In this document: positions 15,348-17,860 of the stretch, in pieces
Layout: each line of letters opens with the position of its first letter
Position numbering within the stretch: the first letter of the stretch is position 1
Assembly: GCA_937917025.1 (NCBI GenBank)
Contig: CALFSF010000422.1
Location: forward strand, 1-17,860
Source: an uncultured Paraburkholderia sp.
Lineage (GTDB): Bacteria > Pseudomonadota > Gammaproteobacteria > Burkholderiales > Burkholderiaceae
Direction: 5' to 3'
Length of the DNA: 17,860 bases
Notes under the pieces: model-generated
The model's input: the letters and a program-made list of their open reading frames with translations, nothing else
What the model was told of the DNA's origin: nothing
Databases searched by the model: none
Position numbers and translations under genes: made by a program

Positions 15348-16877
15348 ATGTCACACGAACGCGTTCTGGTCGCTGGTTTCCAGCATGAGACCAATACTTT
15401 TGCGCCCACGCGGGCGACCTACGAGAGCTTCGTGCGTGGCGAAGCTTTTCCTGCGATGGTGCGCGGCGCTCACCTGGCATCGCTGCGTGAAATGAATCTT
15501 CCCGCCGGCGGATTCATGCGTGAAGCCGAACGCGCGGGCTATACGCTGCTGCCTGTGATATGGGCCGGCGCGAGTCCGTCGGCGCATGTGACCGAGGATG
15601 CTTATGAGCGGATCGCGGGCGAGATAGTGGCCGCATGTCGCGTCCATCGCGCCGACGGCATCTACCTCGATCTGCATGGCGCGATGGTTGCCGGGCACCT
15701 GGACGACGGAGAAGGGGAATTGCTCGAGCGGATCCGCGCGGTGGTGGGACCCGACGTACCGGTGGTCGCGTCGCTGGATCTGCATGCCAACATCACGCAG
15801 CGGATGCTGAATCACGCAGATGCGCTGGTCGCTTACCGGACCTATCCTCACGTCGATATGGCGAGGACCGGCGCGCGCGCCGCGCACCTGCTGACGCGTC
15901 TCTTCAACGGCGGCCGCCATCTGCACCGGGTCGCGAAGCGGTTGCCGTTTCTGATTCCGATTAACGGCATGTGTACGCTGCTTGAACCCGCCCTCGGCGT
16001 GTATCGTCGGCTGGCGGCGCTCGAACAGGACGGCATCGTATCGGTTTCCTTCGCGCCGGGTTTCCCCGCCGCCGACTTCCCGGAATGCGGCCCGGTCGTA
16101 TGGGGCTACGCCGACGATCCCGACGCACTCAGCGCAGCGGTCGACGCGCTTTGCGAGGCGATCGTCGAGCAGGAATCGGCGTGGGAAGTTCCGTTCCTGA
16201 TGCCGGACGAGGCAGTCCGCGAAGCCATGCGCCTGAGCGCCGCGGCTGACAGACCGGTGGTGATCGCCGACACGCAGGACAATCCCGGTGCGGGCGGCGA
16301 TTCGAATACGATGGAGATGGTGCGCGCGCTGCTGCGCAACGGCGCGCAACGGGCTGCGGTCGGCTTGATCTGGGATGCGGCTGCTGCCGCGCAAGCGCAT
16401 CGCGCGGGTGTCGGCGCGCGTATCGAGGTGGCGCTTGGCGGTACATCGGGCGTGCCCGGCGACAGCCCGCTGTCGGGGTCGTTCGAGGTCGTCGCGGTGT
16501 CGGCGGGCAGATGCCGCCTCGACGGTCCGATGATGCATGGCATGGAAGTCGATCTTGGCCGGGTGGCGTGTCTGCGAATCGACGGCGTGCTGATCGCGGT
16601 GAGTTCGGTCAAATCGCAAATGCTCGACCGCAACCTCTATCGGGTCGCCGGTATCGAGCCGGAGGCAATGGGCATTCTGGTCAACAAAAGCTCGGTGCAT
16701 TTTCGGGCGGACTTCGAACCTGTCGCGCACGCGGTACTGGTCGCGCAGGCGCCGGGCCCGATGATCGCGGACCCGGCCGACTTACCGTGGACTCGCTTGC
16801 CGCGCGGTTTGCGGTTACGCCCGATGGGCCCGGCGTTTGAAGGCCGCGCGCAGGATCAATCGGACTGCATCCGGTGA
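15348..16877 (+). CDS. MlrC-like metallohydrolase (M81 family)
   Basis: A 509-residue protein of the M81 (microcystinase C) metallohydrolase family, normal length. Founding member MlrC of sphingomonads cleaves linear and tetrapeptide products of microcystin degradation; most relatives have unknown substrates. Candidate metal and catalytic positions are E14 (GFQHETNTF), H110 (YLDLHGAM), D144 and H146 (ASLDLHAN) and H168 (YRTYPHVD); the spacing of these His and Asp residues agrees with what I recall for MlrC. The C-terminal half has DTQDNPGAGGDSNT, typical of the family. The start at 15348 has AGGAG with 7-base spacing. No signal peptide is seen. No peptide transporter lies beside it, so a small amide or pseudopeptide substrate is possible. 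Its 3' end overlaps the LysR 3 gene by 22 bp. Confidence 0.9.
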   Translation: MSHERVLVAGFQHETNTFAPTRATYESFVRGEAFPAMVRGAHLASLREMNLPAGGFMREAERAGYTLLPVIWAGASPSAHVTEDAYERIAGEIVAACRVHRADGIYLDLHGAMVAGHLDDGEGELLERIRAVVGPDVPVVASLDLHANITQRMLNHADALVAYRTYPHVDMARTGARAAHLLTRLFNGGRHLHRVAKRLPFLIPINGMCTLLEPALGVYRRLAALEQDGIVSVSFAPGFPAADFPECGPVVWGYADDPDALSAAVDALCEAIVEQESAWEVPFLMPDEAVREAMRLSAAADRPVVIADTQDNPGAGGDSNTMEMVRALLRNGAQRAAVGLIWDAAAAAQAHRAGVGARIEVALGGTSGVPGDSPLSGSFEVVAVSAGRCRLDGPMMHGMEVDLGRVACLRIDGVLIAVSSVKSQMLDRNLYRVAGIEPEAMGILVNKSSVHFRADFEPVAHAVLVAQAPGPMIADPADLPWTRLPRGLRLRPMGPAFEGRAQDQSDCIR

Positions 16878-17761
16878 AGCAGATCGATTGCCCAATCGAC
16901 GAAGACCCGAACCTTCGAGGCCAGATGCCGGTTAGCCGGATAAGCGATGTGAACCGGAATCCGGTCGCCTTTCCACGCTGGAAATAGCCGTTGCAGCGCG
17001 CCGGATTGCAGATGCGGATCGACCAGAAACGCATAGGTGGTCAGCACGCCGAGCCCGGCCACACCTGCCGCGAGCGCCGCACCCGAGTCGTTGACTGTCA
17101 GTTGATGGGCGCCGTGTATCTTGACCACCGCTTCGTCGCGCGTCAGTTGAAACACGAAATCGCGGCCGGAGCGCGGCGATGCCATCCGTATGATCGTGTG
17201 TCCTTGCGACAAATCAGCCGGTTCCTGCGGCGTACCGTGACGCGCGAGATACGTTTGCGAGGCGCAGGTGACGAGGGGGAGTGTCCCGGCCGGCCTCGCA
17301 ATCAGCGAGTCATTGAGCAACGGCCCGAGTCGCAGCACGCAGTCGAGGTTTTCGGCGATCAGATCGACCGGGCGGTTGCCGATATTCATCTCGACCTGCA
17401 CATCAGGATAGCGCGCGAAAAATTCAGGCATCGCTGGCACGACGACGTGCTGCGCGAGCGAACCGGGCAACTCCACCTTGATCTTTCCTTTCGGCGAACG
17501 GGCGGCGCTCAATACGCTGCTGTCGAGCGAACCGACGTCATCGAGTACGCGGATCGAGCCTTCGTAGTAGGCCTGGCCTTCCTGGGTCAGCGTGAGGTGC
17601 CGGCTCGTCCGGTGCAAAAGCCGCACGCCCAGTTCCTTTTCGAGTTCCTGGACAAGACGCGTGACAGTGGACTTGGGCACGTTCATCAGGTCGGCGGCAC
17701 GGGTAAATGTGCCGGAGTCGACTACCCGGACGAACGCTTGCATCGCAGCGAGTTTGTCCAT
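16856..17761 (-). CDS. LysR-type transcriptional regulator 3
   Basis: A 301-residue LysR-type regulator with helix-turn-helix residues from about 4 to 62 (MQAFVRVVDSGTFTRAADLM, VPKSTVTRLVQELEKELG, HRTSRHLTLTQEG) and a CrgA-like effector domain (GKIKVELPGSLAQHVVVPAM, LDCVLRLGPL). The start at 17761 gives a standard N-terminus (MDKLAAMQAF), although I see no strong ribosome site before it. It converges on the MlrC-like gene, so its target is more likely upstream of 17860, out of the window, or itself. It is a different protein from regulators 1 and 2, with the closer likeness to regulator 2. The tail-to-tail overlap with the MlrC-like gene is noted separately. Confidence 0.94.
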   Translation of the reverse strand: MDKLAAMQAFVRVVDSGTFTRAADLMNVPKSTVTRLVQELEKELGVRLLHRTSRHLTLTQEGQAYYEGSIRVLDDVGSLDSSVLSAARSPKGKIKVELPGSLAQHVVVPAMPEFFARYPDVQVEMNIGNRPVDLIAENLDCVLRLGPLLNDSLIARPAGTLPLVTCASQTYLARHGTPQEPADLSQGHTIIRMASPRSGRDFVFQLTRDEAVVKIHGAHQLTVNDSGAALAAGVAGLGVLTTYAFLVDPHLQSGALQRLFPAWKGDRIPVHIAYPANRHLASKVRVFVDWAIDLLHRMQSD

Positions 17762-17860
17762 TCACAAGACCAGTGGGATTCGCACAATTGGGCCGTAGAC
17801 AGGCGGATAAACGGTCTGTTTCGATCGACCGGCGCAGGATTTTCGCATGCCAGGTGTAAG
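17762..17860 (-). promoter_or_regulatory. Upstream region of LysR 3 (incomplete)
   Basis: This stretch up to the window edge should carry the LysR 3 promoter and perhaps a divergent gene's promoter. AGAC-N13-GTCT (17797-17817) is an imperfect dyad. I see no convincing -35/-10 pair and no ORF. Confidence 0.25.

Noticed and set aside
15351..16730. A 459-codon minus-strand open frame opposite the MlrC-like gene
   Set aside because: The plus-strand frame has the complete metal-site motifs; the reverse frame is compositionally biased and has no recognisable domain.

Overview
The window is GC-rich and densely packed, with short intergenic gaps. Its gene content is three LysR-type regulators, two major-facilitator permeases, two amidase-signature hydrolases, HyuA/HyuB and an MlrC-type metallohydrolase. 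This fits an accessory catabolic region of a betaproteobacterium in the Burkholderiales (Paraburkholderia/Burkholderia/Caballeronia type). The assignment is inferred from gene content and codon use; no rRNA or other core marker is present. I see no rRNA, CRISPR array, phage gene or transposase.

Left part (1-5954): the 3' three-quarters of hyuA is translationally coupled to hyuB, followed by a 12-TM MFS permease on the same strand. A small amidase gene faces them tail to tail. Together they could import and hydrolyse a cyclic or linear amide.

Middle (5955-8455): a stretch of about 540 bp without an intact gene holds a decayed MarR-like winged-helix regulator (minus strand, internal TGA) and a 120-bp AT-rich segment bounded by inverted TAGCGCTA sequences. 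Then comes a divergent pair: a PEP mutase/isocitrate lyase-superfamily enzyme and LysR regulator 1.

Right-centre (8461-15181): five minus-strand genes lie head to tail. In transcription order they are an exported SMP-30-like beta-propeller, a YfcG-like glutathione transferase, an ACS-family MFS permease, an SDR oxidoreductase and a full-size amidase. They are divergent from LysR regulator 2, which is the natural candidate to control them.

Right end (15348-17860): an MlrC/M81 metallohydrolase runs tail to tail into LysR regulator 3, with a 22-bp overlap of the two coding sequences.

The common theme is amide-bond hydrolysis by three unrelated catalytic strategies: ATP-dependent HyuAB, Ser-Ser-Lys amidases and a metal-dependent MlrC-like enzyme. 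The real substrates cannot be read from the sequence. Least expected are the dead MarR gene with the possible small inserted element beside it, and a pair of mutually exclusive RNA hairpins between the ACS permease and SDR genes.
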